DNA of 64,000 nucleotides from Carthagonibacter sp032251515. GTDB lineage: Bacteria; Gemmatimonadota; Gemmatimonadetes; Palauibacterales; Palauibacteraceae. The stretch lies in contig JAVVDU010000006.1 in the NCBI GenBank assembly GCA_032251515.1, positions 19,073-83,072 of the forward strand, given 5' to 3'. Under the pieces are notes generated by a model. The model was not told the origin of the DNA and ran no database searches. It saw only the letters and a program-made list of their open reading frames with translations. The position numbers and the translations under genes are program-made. Below, one piece after another: positions 10,072 to 18,795 of this stretch (positions are counted from its first letter, which is position 1; each line of letters opens with the position of its first letter).

Positions 10072-10675
10072 GTCGAGGCGCGCCGGTGCGGAGGAGCGCG
10101 GCGATGACGTGACCCGACTGCTGCGCCGCGCCCGGGCAGGCGATGAGGCCGCCCTCGAGCGCGTCTATCCGCTCGTGTACGAGGAGCTGCGGGCCATCGC
10201 CGCCCGCCGCCTGGCCGGCGAAGCGCCCGGGCACACGCTGTCGGCCACGGCTCTCGTGAACGAGGCGTACGTCAAGCTGGCGGGCTCCGGGAAGGTGGAG
10301 TGGCAGGACCGGGCCCATTTCCTGGCCGTGGCCGCGCGGGCCATGCGCCAGGTGCTCGTGGACCGTGCCCGCCGAAGGGCCGCCGGAAAGCGGGGCGGCG
10401 GGGCACGGGCGACCACTCTCTCCGGCAAGGACCTGAGGGCCGGCGGTCGGGACCTCGAGCCCGAGGATCTCCTGGCGCTCGACGAGGCCCTCGAGCGGCT
10501 CGAGGCCGTGGATCCCCGGCTGCGCCTGGTCGTCGAGCTCCGGTACTTCGGAGGGCTCGCCGAGGGTGAGATCGCGCGCGTGCTGGATGTGCACCCAAAG
10601 ACCGTGCAGCGCGACTGGATGAAGGCGCGGGCCTGGCTCCACGCGGCGCTGCGGGATCGCCCCGGGCGGGAATGA
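10055..10675 (+). CDS. ECF-family RNA polymerase sigma factor
   Basis: A 206-residue extracytoplasmic-function sigma factor of the group often paired with Ser/Thr kinases. Region 2 covers LERVYPLVYEELRAIAARRL to VLVDRARRRAAGKRGGG; the ALVNEAYVKL block is typical of this subgroup. Region 4 is the helix-turn-helix segment GLAEGEIARVLDVHPKTVQR near the C-terminus. ATG 10055 overlaps the preceding gene by 17 bases and has GGCGAGG just upstream. GTG 10109 (VTRLLRRARAGDEAAL, with GAGGAG 12 bases upstream) is an equally reasonable start that fits the usual N-terminus. The stop overlaps the kinase start by four bases (ATGA), so the pair is one regulatory unit. No anti-sigma factor is present. Confidence 0.9.
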   Translation: MGSPGESRRAGAEERGDDVTRLLRRARAGDEAALERVYPLVYEELRAIAARRLAGEAPGHTLSATALVNEAYVKLAGSGKVEWQDRAHFLAVAARAMRQVLVDRARRRAAGKRGGGARATTLSGKDLRAGGRDLEPEDLLALDEALERLEAVDPRLRLVVELRYFGGLAEGEIARVLDVHPKTVQRDWMKARAWLHAALRDRPGRE

Positions 10676-13521
10676 GCGACGCGGCACGCTGGGTCCGGGC
10701 GCTCGAGATCTTCCAGGCGGCCCTGGATCTTCCGGATGACGAGCGCGCCGCCTGGATCGAGCGCCAGACGGGTGGCGATGAGGACCTGCGGAGGGACGTG
10801 GAGGCCCTGCTCTCGGCGCACGGCCGGGAGCACGGACCGCTGGACCGGCCGCTCGCGGTGCCGCCCGAAGACGAGGGCCTGCAGGAGGCGCTGTGCGAGG
10901 CACTGGAGGACCGGTATCGCCTCGAGGGCGAGCTGGGTCGAGGAGGGATGGCCGTCGTCTTTCTCGCCCGGGAGGCGAAGCACGACCGGACCGTGGTGCT
11001 CAAGGTGATCCGGCCCGGTATCGCAGCCCGCTACGGCGTGGAGCGGTTCGAGCGGGAGATCCGGCTCGCGGCGCGCCTCTCGCATCCCAACATCCTGGGC
11101 CTGCTCGACTCGGGGCGGGCCGGCGGGCTGCCCTACTACGTGATGCCCCACCTTTCCGGCCGCACCCTGCGGGCGCGCCTGTCCGGGGAGGAGCGGATCC
11201 CGGCGCGGGAGGCCATCTCTCTCCTGCGCGACGTGGCGGGCGCGCTGGCGCACGCGCACGCGGCCGACGTGGTGCACCGCGACCTGAAGCCCGACAACAT
11301 CCTCCTGGTCGACGGGCACGCCTACCTGATCGACTTCGGGGTCGCGAAGCTGGTGGATGCAGAGACGGATCCGCCGCTCACGCGGAGCGGCGACGCAGTG
11401 GGGACGCCCCGCTACATGGCCCCGGAGCAACTGGCGGGACTGTCGGGAGTGGACCGGAGGGCGGATGTCTACGCCTGGGGCCAGCTCGCCCACGAGATGC
11501 TCGTCGGCGTGCCGCGGGAGCTGGCCCCGGGGGACCTCGAGGGACGGGACGTCGCGCCGGACATCGCCGCCGAGCTGCAGACCGCCCGCCCGGACGTGCC
11601 GGCGTGGCTCGCCGCCCTGGTCGGCCGCTGCCTGGAGGTCCGACCCTCCCGCCGCATCGGGTCCGCGGGCGAGCTCGTGGAGGCGCTGGATCGGGAGGGG
11701 ATCCCGCGAAGCAGGCTGCGCCGGGGACGGGGCCTGGCCGGAGCGGGCCTCGCCGGGGCCGTCGCCCTCGCCGCGCTCGCCCTCGTCGTGGGGCCTCCGC
11801 TCGGATGGCGGACCGGGGATGGATCCCGGCAGGCGGTGGCACCGTCGGCCGTGGACGGCGTCCTCGAGGGTCCCATCGCCGTCCTTCCGTTCGTGAACGA
11901 GACCGGCGATCCCGCGTTCGACCTGCTCGGGCGTCTCGCGGGAGACTGGATCACGGAGGGCCTGCACGCCGTGGGCCTGCTGCCGGTCGTGCCGTGGCCG
12001 AATTCGCTGGCGGCGGCCGATCAGGCCGCCGCGGCGAGCGCCCGGGGCGGACCGGTGGATCTGGCGTCGTTCGTCGCCGCGGAGACGGGAGCGACCACCG
12101 TCGTGGCGGGCTCGTATTTCCGTGTCGGCGACGCACTGCGGTTCCGTGCGGAAGTCGTGGATGTGCGGCTCGGACGGGTCCTGGGCGCACCGCCGGCCGA
12201 GACCGCCCCGGTCACCGAGCCCCAGATCGCGATAGAGGCGCTGCGGGACCGTCTGATGGGCAGCGTCGCGCTGGCCACGGACGAGCGCCTCGCGCCGGCC
12301 GGATCGGCCCGGCGACCACCCACGTTCGAGGCGTACCGGGCCTTCGACGCCGGCATGGAGAAGTACATCTCCCAGCGATACGCAGAGGCCGTGGAGGAGT
12401 TCTTCCGGGCGTTCCAGCTCGACACGACGTTTACGGAGGCGCTGCTCCTCGCCGCCACCAACCTCTACAATCGCGGTACGCGGACGGGCATGGCCCGGGC
12501 CGACTCGGTGCTGGAGGTCCTCGCGACCCGGCGAGGCGGGTTCACCCGCTTCCAGGAGCTGCGCTGGACCTTCCTCCGGGCTCTCCTGGACTCCGACGCC
12601 GAGGCGGCCCTCGACGCGGCCCGGCGCACGGGAGAGATCGCTCCGACATCGCGCACGGCCTACAACGCCGCACAGTCCGCGCTGGACCTCATGCGGCCCG
12701 CCCTGGCCCGCCGGACGCTGGAGCGACTCGATCCGGACCGCGGGTCCCTGCGGGGCTGGCCTTCGTACTGGACGGCGCTCGCCCATGCCCGGCACCTGAC
12801 CGGCGATCACGAGGGGGAGCTCGCGGCGGCCCGTGCCATGCGCTCGCGCCACCCGGAGCGCCGGATCGCGAGGGTGCTGGAGGTGCGGGCCCTGGCTGCC
12901 GCGGGGCGCCGTGAAGAACTGGAGCAGGCCCTCGAGGAGCAGGAGACCCTGTCGACGGCGACCTACTGGTCGCTCGGGGCGGCCCTCGTCGTGGCGGGAG
13001 AGGAACTTCGCGCGCACGGCCACGCGGCGGAGGGCGTCGCCATGCTCGAGCGGGGCGTGGCGTGGCTCGAGGCGCGCCTCCGGGAGACCCCGGGCCTGCG
13101 CGAACACCGCTACTGGATCGGATCCGCCTTGTACGATCTCGGGAAGTGGTCCGAGGCCGAAAGCGTGTTCACCTCCCTGGCGGAGGAGTTCCCGGAACGG
13201 GAGTCCTACACGGGACTGGCGGCGCTGGCGCTCGCGCGGATGGGACGGGTCGACGAGGCACGGCGGCGCCTTTCCGGGTCCTTTCCCTACTCGCTGGGGG
13301 AGCGCGGCGCCTTCCTGGGGCGGATCGCAGGAATCGCCGGCGATCCCGAGATGGGCGTGACCCTGCTGATCGAAGGTCTTCGCAGGGGAATCCCCGGCGC
13401 CCCGTGGCTGCACGCGGCCGGCTGGCCGGATCTCCTGCTCCTCGCGGAGGACCCGAGGCTGGCCGCCGTGCTCGGAGACGGGACCGCCATCCCGATTCCG
13501 GTCCCGTCACCCGGGTCGTGA
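10672..13521 (+). CDS. Membrane Ser/Thr protein kinase with TolB-like and TPR regions
   Basis: A 949-residue bacterial Hanks-type kinase. The N-terminal 80 residues resemble the leader seen in sigma-coupled kinases. The kinase domain spans about 80-350: glycine loop LGRGGMAVVFLAR, Lys in VVLKVI, catalytic HRDLKPDN near residue 202, DFGVAK, and GTPRYMAPEQ. One transmembrane helix follows (about 357-378, AGAVALAALALVVG). The exterior part begins with a TolB/FlgO-like domain (about 400-520, GPIAVLPFVNETGD and TTVVAGSYFRVGDALRF) and continues into helical, TPR-like repeats to the end. Coupled by a four-base overlap to the sigma factor, so it probably senses an envelope state and signals to it. 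Targets are unknown. Confidence 0.93.
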   Translation: MSDAARWVRALEIFQAALDLPDDERAAWIERQTGGDEDLRRDVEALLSAHGREHGPLDRPLAVPPEDEGLQEALCEALEDRYRLEGELGRGGMAVVFLAREAKHDRTVVLKVIRPGIAARYGVERFEREIRLAARLSHPNILGLLDSGRAGGLPYYVMPHLSGRTLRARLSGEERIPAREAISLLRDVAGALAHAHAADVVHRDLKPDNILLVDGHAYLIDFGVAKLVDAETDPPLTRSGDAVGTPRYMAPEQLAGLSGVDRRADVYAWGQLAHEMLVGVPRELAPGDLEGRDVAPDIAAELQTARPDVPAWLAALVGRCLEVRPSRRIGSAGELVEALDREGIPRSRLRRGRGLAGAGLAGAVALAALALVVGPPLGWRTGDGSRQAVAPSAVDGVLEGPIAVLPFVNETGDPAFDLLGRLAGDWITEGLHAVGLLPVVPWPNSLAAADQAAAASARGGPVDLASFVAAETGATTVVAGSYFRVGDALRFRAEVVDVRLGRVLGAPPAETAPVTEPQIAIEALRDRLMGSVALATDERLAPAGSARRPPTFEAYRAFDAGMEKYISQRYAEAVEEFFRAFQLDTTFTEALLLAATNLYNRGTRTGMARADSVLEVLATRRGGFTRFQELRWTFLRALLDSDAEAALDAARRTGEIAPTSRTAYNAAQSALDLMRPALARRTLERLDPDRGSLRGWPSYWTALAHARHLTGDHEGELAAARAMRSRHPERRIARVLEVRALAAAGRREELEQALEEQETLSTATYWSLGAALVVAGEELRAHGHAAEGVAMLERGVAWLEARLRETPGLREHRYWIGSALYDLGKWSEAESVFTSLAEEFPERESYTGLAALALARMGRVDEARRRLSGSFPYSLGERGAFLGRIAGIAGDPEMGVTLLIEGLRRGIPGAPWLHAAGWPDLLLLAEDPRLAAVLGDGTAIPIPVPSPGS

Positions 13522-13653
13522 CGACGAGTTCCGGATCCACCTGCCGCCGCCGTTCAGCGGCGAGAAGGTCGCCGTAGCCCGGACAGCGCCCGCGGCCGTA
13601 GAAGCTCGCCAGCCGCTTCGTCATCGCGTCTCCGCTCCCGCCGCGCGTGCGGT

Positions 13654-14772
13654 TCAGGCACCGCCGGCCGCCCGGCGGCGGGCCCGCTCGTTCACGTCCC
13701 GCCAGGCGGCGACCGTCCGCCGGACCATCTGGCCCACCGTGAACGTCCGCGCTCGCGCGAGCCCGGCCTCGGCCCGCGCCCGCCGGGCCACCGGGTCCTC
13801 CAGCAGCCGCAGGATCTCCGCGGCCAGGGCCTCCGGACTCCCGGCCGGTACGGTGGGGATCGCATCCCCCGCGAGCTCCACCAGCCCGCCCCCATCCGTG
13901 AGGATCACCGGACGACCGGCGGCCATCGCCTCCAGCGCCGCCGTGCCGAGCCCCTCGGTCCGCGAGGGCATCACGAACAGGTCCAGGTCGCCGAGGGACC
14001 GAGCGGCGTCCGGCACGGCACCGGGCAGGGCGAACCGGTCCTGGAGGCCCAGCCGCCGGACCCGGCGCTCCAGCCGGGACCGCAGCGGACCCTCTCCGAA
14101 CACGGCGAACCGGGCCTCGGGGCGGTGGGACGCCACGAGCGCCGCCGCCCCGAGGAACGTGTCGTGGCCCTTGGCCGGCGCGAGCGCACCGATCGCCGCC
14201 ACGAACGCCGTCCTGTCGCCGACCCGCGCCGCCGACCGCAGGCGGCCCGGCCGTGGGGGCGCGAGGTCGGCGAGGTCGATTCCGTCCGGCACGCGCCGAA
14301 TCCTGTCCGCCGCGATCCCGGCCTGCAGGAGCGAGCGGCAGGCGGCGTCGGACACGCCCAGCACGAGGTCGGCACGCCGCCAGATGGCGGGGGTGCGGGG
14401 CGCGCCGCTCACCCGCCGCGCGGCGACGACGGGCAGGTCGCGCCCCGCCGCGGCGCGGGCGACCAGGGCCGCCTGCAGGGCATGGGCGTCGTGGGCTTGG
14501 ACCACCTCCCACGGACCGGCCAGCAGGGCCGCCAGGGCTCGCACGGGGGCGGGCCCGAGCGGCGAGCGCCAGGGGTGCTCCACGGTGCGCACGTCCAGCA
14601 CGCGGCTCTCGGCGGCCAGCCGGGAACCCCGGACGGTGAACAGTCCCGCCACGGCGCGAACGTCGGGCGGCACCCCCGCCAGGAGGAGCCGCACCTGGTT
14701 CTGTCCGCCGCCCCAGGCGACGGACCGGTCGACGTGCAGGACCCGGAGAGCGGTCCGCGGCGGCGCAGTCAC
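13654..14772 (-). CDS. Glycosyltransferase family 4 (GT-B fold)
   Basis: A 372-residue retaining glycosyltransferase. The N-terminal Rossmann half starts RVLHVDRSVAWGGGQNQVRLLL, typical of GT4 enzymes. The C-terminal half has AIGALAPAKGHDTFLGAAAL and the nucleotide-sugar-binding EX7E-type segment MPSRTEGLGTAALEAMAAGRP followed by GGGLVEL. It probably transfers a sugar from a nucleotide donor to a lipid or glycan acceptor in the cytoplasm; donor and acceptor cannot be inferred. GTG 14772 gives the conserved N-terminus and lies 7 bases after the preceding gene's stop, so both glycosyltransferases form one operon. Confidence 0.86.
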   Translation of the reverse strand: MTAPPRTALRVLHVDRSVAWGGGQNQVRLLLAGVPPDVRAVAGLFTVRGSRLAAESRVLDVRTVEHPWRSPLGPAPVRALAALLAGPWEVVQAHDAHALQAALVARAAAGRDLPVVAARRVSGAPRTPAIWRRADLVLGVSDAACRSLLQAGIAADRIRRVPDGIDLADLAPPRPGRLRSAARVGDRTAFVAAIGALAPAKGHDTFLGAAALVASHRPEARFAVFGEGPLRSRLERRVRRLGLQDRFALPGAVPDAARSLGDLDLFVMPSRTEGLGTAALEAMAAGRPVILTDGGGLVELAGDAIPTVPAGSPEALAAEILRLLEDPVARRARAEAGLARARTFTVGQMVRRTVAAWRDVNERARRRAAGGA

Positions 14773-14779
14773 CCGCGGC

Positions 14780-15670
14780 TCACTCGAGCAGGACGTAGTT
14801 GCGGTGCTCGAGCGGACGCCGACCGGACAGACGCTCGATCGCGTCCGAGAGCCGGGAGCGCACGCCCCGCAGCGTCCAGCGGGGGCGGGGACAGTCCTCC
14901 GGCCGGAACGGCCAGTGCCGGCTCTCGATCCAGTCGCGTGCCGCGCCGGGGTGCGTCCCGTCGAACGGCCGAAGACCCGGCAGCCGCTCGAATTCCCACT
15001 GCCCCCAGGCCTCCTCGTCGGCCCCCTGGTACCGGGCCCACAGCCGCCGCCGCTCGCGCAGGGCCCGCAGGGACTTCGCGTAGCCGTAATGGAACACGCG
15101 TGCGCCGGAGGAAACGGCCCGGACGGGTCGCTCGCGCGGCGGCACCCGGAAGCCCTGTGCGCCGGCTCGCGAGCGGGCACCCGAGGAGCGGCGCAGGAGC
15201 CGCACCTCCCTGCGGTACCAGCGCCGCCCTCGCACCACCCAGCCGGGACTGCCGTAGAAGTGGAGGTAGTCGAACACGAGGCCTTCGACGTCCGGCCGCC
15301 GGGCCGCGCCGGCCAGGGCCGTCCGGACGGCCGGCAGATCGTCCTCGTGCAGGACCTCGTCGGCCTGGATGTAGAGAGCCCAGTCGTGGGCGCAGAGGTC
15401 CAGGGCGCGGTTCGTCTCCTGCGAGTGGACCGCCGTGGTCCGTCCCCGCTCCTCGCCCCAGTCCCGCTCGAGGATCCGGATCCGCGGGTCGGCGAGCGCC
15501 CGCACGCGCTCGAGCGTGTCATCCCGCGAGTCTCCGACGTTCACCAGGAGTTCGTCGCACAGGGGGAGCACCGAGCGAAGGGCGGCTTCGACGGGATAAT
15601 CCAGCAGCGTGGCGTTCCGGACGATCGAGATGCCGGAGACGGGCGGAACGACGGAGCCCTCTGAGCGCAT
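14780..15670 (-). CDS. Glycosyltransferase family 2 (GT-A fold)
   Basis: A 296-residue GT2-like enzyme. It begins SGISIVRNATLLDYPVEAAL, with the usual nucleotide-binding strand, then VNVGDSRDDTLERV and an acidic metal-binding segment near residue 100 (YIQADEVLHEDD), which takes the place of the DxD motif. The second half is rich in Arg and Trp, and includes SSGARVFHYGYAKSL, common in this subgroup of possible LPS core or glycolipid transferases. No membrane segment is seen. It is first in a two-gene minus-strand operon with a GT4 enzyme, consistent with a short surface-glycan step. A TAGGTT box six bases from the ATG hints at a leaderless transcript. Confidence 0.83.
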   Translation of the reverse strand: MRSEGSVVPPVSGISIVRNATLLDYPVEAALRSVLPLCDELLVNVGDSRDDTLERVRALADPRIRILERDWGEERGRTTAVHSQETNRALDLCAHDWALYIQADEVLHEDDLPAVRTALAGAARRPDVEGLVFDYLHFYGSPGWVVRGRRWYRREVRLLRRSSGARSRAGAQGFRVPPRERPVRAVSSGARVFHYGYAKSLRALRERRRLWARYQGADEEAWGQWEFERLPGLRPFDGTHPGAARDWIESRHWPFRPEDCPRPRWTLRGVRSRLSDAIERLSGRRPLEHRNYVLLE

Positions 15671-15676
15671 GCGCCG

Positions 15677-15704
15677 AACCTACCGGCACGCCCACGGCCG
15701 TCAA
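15677..15704 (-). promoter_or_regulatory. Possible promoter of the glycosyltransferase operon (leaderless)
   Basis: On the minus strand TTGACG (15704-15699) is followed after 16 bases by TAGGTT (15682-15677). The hexamers are near consensus, and only six bases separate the -10 box from the ATG at 15670, so the transcript would start at or next to the start codon. No Shine-Dalgarno sequence is available there. Confidence 0.4.
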
Positions 15705-15797
15705 GCCGGACCAGCGGCGGATCTGGCTCCCTCACGCCGCGGCGGGGTAGCTTGCGGTCAAGGACTTCGGGCAATCCCCGGGCGCGGGAGCACGGTC

Positions 15798-16319
15798 ATG
15801 CGGACTCCGATGGTACTGGGCGGCTGGATCGCGGCGGCGAGCCTGCTGGCCGGCGGCTGCGGCGGGAACGCGGGCGGCGGCGAGACGGCGGACCCGCAGG
15901 TGGCGCGGCCCGCCGGCACGGTCGAGGGCACGGTGCGGCAGACCGGAAGTCCACCGGCGGTGCAGACGCGCCTCGAGACGGAGGACGGGTCCGTGCGGGT
16001 CGTCGGCGCTCTCGCCGCGGAGGTCGGCCGGGTGATCGGCGCGGTCGTGCGAGTTCGCGGTCCCCTCGGGTCGGAGGCGGGGGAACGGACGATCGAAGCG
16101 CGCGATTACCAGATCGTGTCGGTGGACGGACGGTCGCCGCGGGTGGGCGAGATCGTGCCGGCGGATGACGGCGGCCTGGCGCTGCGCGGGCGGGACGGGA
16201 CGCTGACACCCCTGCGGGACGCGCCGGAGAGGCTGCGGGGGGCGATCGGAGCGTGGGCATGGGTCGTACCGTCGCAGGACGGTGGCGTCGCCCGCTACGG
16301 AATTCTCAGGGATCCCTGA
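15798..16319 (+). CDS. Putative lipoprotein, unknown function
   Basis: A 173-residue exported protein. The first 25 residues form a lipoprotein-type signal (TPMVLGGWIAAASLLAGGC), with Cys at about 24; the lipobox LAGGC is slightly non-standard because Gly, not Leu, sits at -2 to -1. The rest is beta-strand-like, with RTIEARDYQIVSVDGRSPRVGEI and a repeat of Arg/Gly/Asp-rich stretches. I recognise no family. It sits alone, 23 bases before the cupin gene, with which it may be co-transcribed. The ATG is chosen for the signal peptide it gives. Confidence 0.65.
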   Translation: MRTPMVLGGWIAAASLLAGGCGGNAGGGETADPQVARPAGTVEGTVRQTGSPPAVQTRLETEDGSVRVVGALAAEVGRVIGAVVRVRGPLGSEAGERTIEARDYQIVSVDGRSPRVGEIVPADDGGLALRGRDGTLTPLRDAPERLRGAIGAWAWVVPSQDGGVARYGILRDP

Positions 16320-16342
16320 TCCAGGGGGAAGGGGGGACGGGC

Positions 16343-16699
16343 ATGCACTTCGTGCGGCGCGCGGCGGATGTGGCCGCCGAGACCGTGGGCGCGGGCCGGG
16401 GGACCGAGCGGAGCGTGCTCATCGGACCGGAGGAGGGCCCGAACTTTCACCTGCGACGGTTCCGCATGGAGCCGGGGGGCGGGATGCCCCGGCACACGAA
16501 CGCGGTCGAGCACGAGCAGTACGTGCTGCGGGGACGCGCCCGCATCGGACTCGGCGACGAGGTCCGCGAGGTCGGGCCGCACGACGTGGTGTTCATCCCC
16601 GCGGGCCTGCCGCACTGGTACGAGGCGATCGGCGACGAGCCGTTCGAGTTCCTGTGCATCGTGCCGAACGCCGAGGACCGCATCGAGGTGTTCGAGTAG
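16343..16699 (+). CDS. Single-domain cupin protein
   Basis: A 118-residue cupin. The first motif is GGGMPRHTNAVEHEQYVLRG (residues about 50-69), with His and Glu metal ligands. The second is the PAGLPHWYEAIGDEPFEFL segment (about 92-110) with a further His. Small cupins of this type include dioxygenases, isomerases and sugar-sensing regulatory proteins; the substrate cannot be inferred. ATG 16343 is favoured by a strong purine-rich stretch GGGGGGACGGG upstream. It lies 23 bases after the lipoprotein gene and about 150 bases before thrS. Confidence 0.78.
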   Translation: MHFVRRAADVAAETVGAGRGTERSVLIGPEEGPNFHLRRFRMEPGGGMPRHTNAVEHEQYVLRGRARIGLGDEVREVGPHDVVFIPAGLPHWYEAIGDEPFEFLCIVPNAEDRIEVFE

Positions 16700-16724
16700 C
16701 ACGGGCCGTCCCGCACCCCCACCG

Positions 16725-16754
16725 TTGTGGCACCCGACGTCCGCGTCCTACCTT
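16725..16754 (+). promoter_or_regulatory. Possible promoter for thrS
   Basis: TTGTGG (16725-16730), an 18-base spacer, then TACCTT (16749-16754). It would give a leader of roughly 90 bases before the thrS start at 16849. No T-box-like specifier structure is evident. Confidence 0.4.
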
Positions 16755-16848
16755 GCCCGCTCCTCCGGGCGGTCCCGAGGGCGGGAACCGGCCGGCGCGC
16801 GCGCCTCGCCGAGCCAGGAACGGCGCTTCACCTCAGCCATCGACGGGT

Positions 16849-18795
16849 ATGCCGATGAGCGACACGACGATCACGGTCCGGCTTCCGGACGGTTCCCCGA
16901 AGTCCCTGCCCGCCGGCGCCACGGGTGCCGACCTCGCGGCGGCGATCGGTCCCGGTCTCGCCCGGGCCGCCGTGGCCGTGACGGTGGACGGCGAACTGCG
17001 GGACCTGAACCGACCACTTCCGGACGGGGCTTCGGTGTCGATCCTGACGCGCTCGGACGACAGTCCGGAAGCTCTCTACGCGCTCCGGCACTCGGCGGCG
17101 CACGTGCTGGCGACGGCGGTGCGGGAGATGTTCCCGGACGCCGGGATCGGGTTCGGGCCTCCGATCGATGCCGGGTTCTACTACGACTTCGATGTTCCGC
17201 GTCCCTTCACGCCGGAGGACCTCGCCGCGATCGAGGCGAAGATGGCGGACGTGGCGCGCGAGGGCTTCCGGTTCGAGCGGCGCGAGCTGACCCGCGAGGA
17301 GGCGGAGGCGCTGTTCGCCGACGATCCTCTCAAGCTCGAGCGCCTGTCGGAGATCCCGGCGGGGGAGACGATCTCGTCGTACACGGACGGACCGTTCACG
17401 GACCTGTGCCGGGGACCGCACGTCCCGGACACCTCGGAGGTCCGGCACTTCAAGCTCCTGCACGCCGCGGGGGCGTACTGGCGAGGGGACGAGCGGCGGC
17501 AGATGCTGCAGCGGATCTACGGCACCGCGTTCTACGACGCACGGAGCCTGGAGGAGCACCTTCACCGGCTGGAGGAGGCGAAGCGGCGGGACCACCGCCG
17601 GCTCGGCCAGGAGCTCGACCTGTTCAGCTTCCAGGAGGAGTTCGGCCCGGGCCTCGTGGCCTGGCATCCGAAAGGCGCGCGCATCCAGATGCGCCTGCGC
17701 CGCTGGATCGAGGACATGCTGGCGCGGCGTGGCTACGAGTTCGTCTACACGCCGCACGTGACGAACGAGGCCCTGTTCCGGCGCTCGGGCCACCTGCCGA
17801 CCTACGCGGAAAACATGTACCCGCGGATGCAGGAAGAGGGATCGGCCGAAGCGTTCCGCGTGAAGCCGATGAACTGCCCGGGCCACACGATGATCTTCGC
17901 GACCCGGCAACGCAGCTACCGCGACCTGCCGCTGCGGCTGTCCGAGATCGCGAACGTGTACCGCTACGAGCGCTCCGGCACCCTGCACGGCCTGCTCCGC
18001 GTCCGGATGCTCACGATGGACGACGGACACATCTTCTGCACGCCGGAACAGGTGGAGGACGAGATCTTCACGTGCGTCGAGCTGGTGGACGAGGTGATGG
18101 ACACGCTCGGCCTCTCCTATCGGCTCGACCTCTCGACCCGGCCGGCCGAGCGGATCGGCGAGGATGCGACATGGGACCGGGCGGAGGAGGCGCTCCGCCA
18201 GGCCCTCGCGCGGCTGGGCCGCGACTTCGGCATCGACGAGGGCGGGGGGGCGTTCTACGGTCCCAAGATCGACGTCAAGTTTCAGGACGCGATCGGGCGG
18301 GAGTGGCAGGGGGCGACGATCCAGCTCGACTTCAATCTCCCGGAGCGGTTCGATCTCGCCTACATCGGCAGCGACAACCAGCCGCACCGGCCCGTGATGA
18401 TCCACCGGGCGATCTTCGGCACGCTGGAGCGGTTCACCGGCTTCCTCATCGAGCACTTCGCGGGGGCGTTCCCCGTGTGGCTGGCGCCCGTCCAGGCGCG
18501 GGTCCTGCCGATCACCGACCACCACGCGGAGGGCGCGCGCGCCGTGGCGGACCGCCTGCGGGAGGCGGGCCTCGAGGTGGAGCTGGACGACCGGTCCGAC
18601 ACGCTCAGCTACCGCGTGCGCGACGGCGAGCTGCAGAAGGTTCCCTACCTGCTGGTGGTGGGCGACCGCGAGCTGGAGGCCGGCACGGTGGCCGTGCGTG
18701 CCCGGAGCGCGGAGCGCAAGCAGGAGGTGCTTCCCGTCGAGGCGTTCCTGGACCGCGTGCGTGCGGAGATCGCGGAGAAGGCCCTCGTGCCGTGA
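16849..18795 (+). CDS. thrS: Threonine--tRNA ligase
   Basis: Charges tRNA-Thr with threonine; cytosolic class II synthetase, 648 residues. Domains in order: TGS (ITVRLPDGSPKSLPAGATGADLA, first 60 residues), the editing domain with HSAAHVLATAV near residue 80, then the catalytic core with zinc-binding MNCPGH (about residue 340), class II motif 2 NVYRYERSGTLHGLLRVR, and the anticodon-binding domain at the end (VWLAPVQARVLPI onward). ATG 16849 or 16855 (MSDTTITV) could start; they differ by two residues. The stop overlaps the next gene by four bases. Confidence 0.97.
   Translation: MPMSDTTITVRLPDGSPKSLPAGATGADLAAAIGPGLARAAVAVTVDGELRDLNRPLPDGASVSILTRSDDSPEALYALRHSAAHVLATAVREMFPDAGIGFGPPIDAGFYYDFDVPRPFTPEDLAAIEAKMADVAREGFRFERRELTREEAEALFADDPLKLERLSEIPAGETISSYTDGPFTDLCRGPHVPDTSEVRHFKLLHAAGAYWRGDERRQMLQRIYGTAFYDARSLEEHLHRLEEAKRRDHRRLGQELDLFSFQEEFGPGLVAWHPKGARIQMRLRRWIEDMLARRGYEFVYTPHVTNEALFRRSGHLPTYAENMYPRMQEEGSAEAFRVKPMNCPGHTMIFATRQRSYRDLPLRLSEIANVYRYERSGTLHGLLRVRMLTMDDGHIFCTPEQVEDEIFTCVELVDEVMDTLGLSYRLDLSTRPAERIGEDATWDRAEEALRQALARLGRDFGIDEGGGAFYGPKIDVKFQDAIGREWQGATIQLDFNLPERFDLAYIGSDNQPHRPVMIHRAIFGTLERFTGFLIEHFAGAFPVWLAPVQARVLPITDHHAEGARAVADRLREAGLEVELDDRSDTLSYRVRDGELQKVPYLLVVGDRELEAGTVAVRARSAERKQEVLPVEAFLDRVRAEIAEKALVP

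Noticed and set aside
13169..13624. Minus-strand reading frame beginning MTKRLASFYGRGRCPGYGD between the kinase and the GT4 gene
   Set aside because: The first 40 codons have plausible coding character and a GGAG upstream, but the rest is Arg/Pro-rich antisense to the kinase and no family is recognised.
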